Source of the DNA: Bacteroidota bacterium
GTDB lineage: Bacteria; Bacteroidota; Bacteroidia; NS11-12g; UBA9320
DNA length: 64,000 nt
NCBI GenBank assembly: GCA_024679565.1
Contig: JAIBDD010000012.1
Coordinates: 21,769-85,768, forward strand
Reading direction: 5' to 3'
Numbering within the stretch: the first letter of the stretch is position 1; every line of letters starts with the position of its first letter. Positions 61,521-64,000 of the stretch are shown here, piece by piece. The notes under the pieces were generated by a model. That model was not told where the DNA came from, searched no databases, and worked only from the letters and a program-made list of their open reading frames with translations. Made by a program: the position numbers and the translations under genes.

Positions 61521-61630
61521 TTTGTAGAACGTTAATATTGTTTAATCGAAATAGGTAAATGAGGTAGATGCAATTTGTCTTTTTGAACGTTACAAATATC
61601 TAAATTTATGACACAAATTGGTTAGACGAC

Positions 61631-61638
61631 TAATTTTG
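61631..61638 (+). promoter_or_regulatory. TAnnTTTG -7 element of htrA/degP-like gene
   Basis: TAATTTTG 24 nt upstream of ATG at 61663. Confidence 0.45.
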
Positions 61639-61662
61639 TATGTGTTGATAACGGAAAATATT

Positions 61663-63123
61663 ATGAAAATTAAGAAAGTTTTAGGCGTTTTATTTATCGC
61701 TATAGTGGGAGGAGCAATGGCTTTAGGGCTAAATCAAGCATTTTTTAGCCAAAAATCGAAGCCACAAAGTTTTGAAGAACAGCAAAAAGTACAATTCACC
61801 AATCAGGAGAAAATAGCCGACCAACCTGGGACAAATTTTGTCGCAGTGTCGGAACATGCTACACCAACGGTTGTGCACATTAAAACGGAAATTCAATCTC
61901 AATCCTCTGGTGAGATGGGTGAAATGTTTGATCCATTCGGGTTTTTTAACGACCCTAGGTTTAAAAACAATCAGCCGCGTCAAGGCTCCGGTTCAGGGGT
62001 AATAATCATGGATAATGGCTACATCGTAACCAATAATCATGTAATTGAAAATGCAAGTAAAATTGAAGTAATTCTGAACGACAAAAGAAGCTATGATGCG
62101 GAATTGGTGGGAAGAGACCCAGAAACGGATTTGGCCTTACTGAAGATTGAAGAAAAGGAACTGCCTTTTTTGGGCTTTGGTAACTCGGATGACTTAAAAG
62201 TAGGTGAATGGGTAATCGCTGTTGGGAATCCTTTTAACCTTACAAGCACGGTAACGGCAGGTATTGTAAGTGCCAAAGGAAGAAATATTAATTTGTTACG
62301 GCAGAACAGTGAGTATGCGATAGAAAACTTCATCCAAACGGATGCGGCGGTTAATCCAGGAAACAGTGGGGGCGCACTTGTGAATACACAAGGGGAACTT
62401 ATTGGGATAAACACAGCAATTGCTTCGCAAACGGGTTCTTATGCCGGTTATTCGTTTGCCGTACCGGTGAATATTGCTAAAAAGGTTTTAGATGATTTGC
62501 GTAAATATGGTGAAGTGAAACGGGCCATATTGGGCGTAAGAATTCAAGATATCACTGCCGACCTTGCTGCAGATAAGGGGATTGAGAACATAAAAGGTGT
62601 TTTTATTCCTGAAGTCGTAGATGGAGGAGCAGCAGAGAAAGCTGGGATTAAAGAAGAAGACATCATTATTCGAATTGATGGAGAAGAGGTGAACAAGGCA
62701 TCTGAATTGCAGGAGGAAATAAGCAAATACCACCCTGGTGACGACGTTACCGTTACCTTGCTTCGAGACGGAAAGCAGATTGAAAAAACGGTAAAACTGT
62801 TGAGTAAAGACGGAAAGCAGGAAATATCAACAGAAACGGTAAGAGAAGAAGCCTCGGCACTGGGTGGAAAGTTTGAAAACCTAGGACATACAGAAAAGAT
62901 GGAATTAAAGGTTAGAAACGGTGTAAGAATAAAATCAATTGGGAAAGGGCCACTTAAAGACAAAGGAATTCCAGAAGGGTTTGTTATTACCATGATAGAC
63001 AAGCAACGTGTGTATACAACGAAGGATGTTGTGAAGGTACTCGAAGGGAAGACAGGTTCGATTCTTATAGATGGAATAACTGAAGATGGTGATGAAGAAT
63101 CATATGCAGTACGCATCAAGTAA
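61663..63123 (+). CDS. HtrA/DegP-family serine protease with PDZ domains
   Basis: GSGVIIMDNGYIVTNNHVIENA; TDLALLKI; NPGNSGGALVNTQGELIGINTAIA; PDZ region GVFIPEVVDGGAAEKAGIKEEDIIIRIDGEEV. Confidence 0.95.
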   Translation: MKIKKVLGVLFIAIVGGAMALGLNQAFFSQKSKPQSFEEQQKVQFTNQEKIADQPGTNFVAVSEHATPTVVHIKTEIQSQSSGEMGEMFDPFGFFNDPRFKNNQPRQGSGSGVIIMDNGYIVTNNHVIENASKIEVILNDKRSYDAELVGRDPETDLALLKIEEKELPFLGFGNSDDLKVGEWVIAVGNPFNLTSTVTAGIVSAKGRNINLLRQNSEYAIENFIQTDAAVNPGNSGGALVNTQGELIGINTAIASQTGSYAGYSFAVPVNIAKKVLDDLRKYGEVKRAILGVRIQDITADLAADKGIENIKGVFIPEVVDGGAAEKAGIKEEDIIIRIDGEEVNKASELQEEISKYHPGDDVTVTLLRDGKQIEKTVKLLSKDGKQEISTETVREEASALGGKFENLGHTEKMELKVRNGVRIKSIGKGPLKDKGIPEGFVITMIDKQRVYTTKDVVKVLEGKTGSILIDGITEDGDEESYAVRIK

Positions 63124-63149
63124 ACGCAGTAAAACATAAGATTTTGAAA

Positions 63150-63178
63150 GAGGTTGCTGTTGGCAGCCTCTTTTTTTT
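63150..63178 (+). terminator. Intrinsic terminator of htrA/degP-like gene
   Basis: GAGGTTGC-TGTTG-GCAGCCTC followed by T8. Confidence 0.85.
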
Positions 63179-63203
63179 GTTATCCTTGTAAGAACAATTT
63201 ATT

Positions 63204-63896
63204 ATGGCAAAAATCAAATTCTGTGGGGCGGCACAAACGGTAACAGGGAGTAGTCATTTGGTGACGCTGGATGACGGGACAAATATTTTGCTCGATTGCG
63301 GGCTTTATCAAGGCAACGAAGAGAAGTACGAAAATTTCAATCGTGAGTGGGGTTTTAACCCAGAAGAGATTGACTACATGATTTTAAGCCATGCCCACAT
63401 TGATCATAGCGGGCGTATTCCTAAGCTATCTAAAGATGGATACAAGGGTGATATCATTTGCACCAGTGCAACACGTGATTTAGCATCTATTATGCTAATG
63501 GACAGTGCCTATATTCAAGAGAAAGATGTTGTCTATCTGAATAGACGAAAGGAACGACTGGGTCTTAAACCGGTGAAAGCCTTGTATACGATTGAAGATG
63601 CACGAAACTGCATGGACCAGTTTGTTGGTATTGGATATAATCGATGGTATTCAGTAAACGATACCATATCAGTTCGTTTTCGTGATAGTGGCCATATTTT
63701 AGGGAGTGCCAGTGTTACACTCAGAATTAAGAAAGAAGACGGATACTACAATTATCTTGGATTTACAGGAGACATTGGCCGACCTGATCGACCGATACTA
63801 AGAAACCCTGTTCCAATGGATGACCTTGATTACCTCATATGTGAGTCGACCTACGGGGGTGTACGTCTTCAGCGAAAGTTGAACTTTTTGGGCTAA
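63204..63896 (+). pseudogene. Beta-CASP-type metallo-beta-lactamase RNase, apparently truncated after CESTYG
   Basis: MAKIKFCGAAQTVTGSSHLV; SHAHIDHSGRIPKL; DSGHILGSASVTL; GFTGDIGR; reading frame ends shortly after CESTYGG, lacking the beta-CASP and C-terminal motifs. Confidence 0.7.
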
Positions 63897-63911
63897 AAGT
63901 TAAGAGAGAGT

Positions 63912-63998
63912 TCATGCTAATTTAGGTTTAAATTTTGATACTGTTTTTTTCTTGCTTTTAGGGTTCTGGATTTTGTGGCTCTTCGCCGTTTCAATTTG
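63912..63998 (-). CDS. Partial ORF, basic C-terminus, possibly a mobile-element (transposase) gene
   Basis: - strand open from window edge: QIETAKSHKIQNPKSKKKTVSKFKPKLA*; sits immediately after the break in the beta-CASP gene. Confidence 0.3.
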   Translation of the reverse strand, partial: QIETAKSHKIQNPKSKKKTVSKFKPKLA

Positions 63999-64000
63999 GA

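Noticed and set aside
62544-63137. 197-aa antisense ORF inside the htrA/degP-like gene
   Set aside because: Ser/Pro/Phe-rich translation, complementary to conserved PDZ coding sequence; spurious

Overview
This 64 kb window is a gene-dense chromosomal segment of a Bacteroidota, most likely Flavobacteriales-like. The lineage call rests on a ~287-aa primary sigma factor, T9SS C-terminal sorting domains, a bacillithiol BshB1-like deacetylase, monomeric IDH and TTTG-N18/TAnnTTTG promoters. Most content is housekeeping: plsC-like (partial), Omp85/BamA-like, tsaB, oligopeptidase B, YceI, metG, rpoD, a tRNA-Phe, gltX, divIC/ftsB-like, icd, fabD, Nif3, lpxK-rsmA-mgtE-meaB, lipB-lnt-rsmI, uvrA, bshB1-like, dapF, ECF sigma/anti-sigma and htrA. 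I see no CRISPR array, prophage or classical defence island. The candidate undescribed module I rate highest is at about 23.4-26.1 kb. It encodes a DUF4242-like / degenerate class III cyclase-like / AraC-HTH regulator, followed by a nitrilase and a DinB-fold protein. Two perfect 9-bp direct repeats (TTGAATCAA), exactly 21 bp apart, lie in the regulator-nitrilase intergenic region as expected for an AraC-type operator. Other points of interest: a four-gene universal-stress-protein operon with two uncharacterised small proteins; a beta-CASP metallo-beta-lactamase gene that breaks off at the right edge, probably at a mobile-element boundary; a divergent ECF sigma/anti-sigma/HtrA locus with repeated palindromes; a tRNA-Phe with a C.A acceptor mismatch; and a recurring pattern of -7 boxes abutting start codons. 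Product calls come from reading the translations and motifs; no database search was run.
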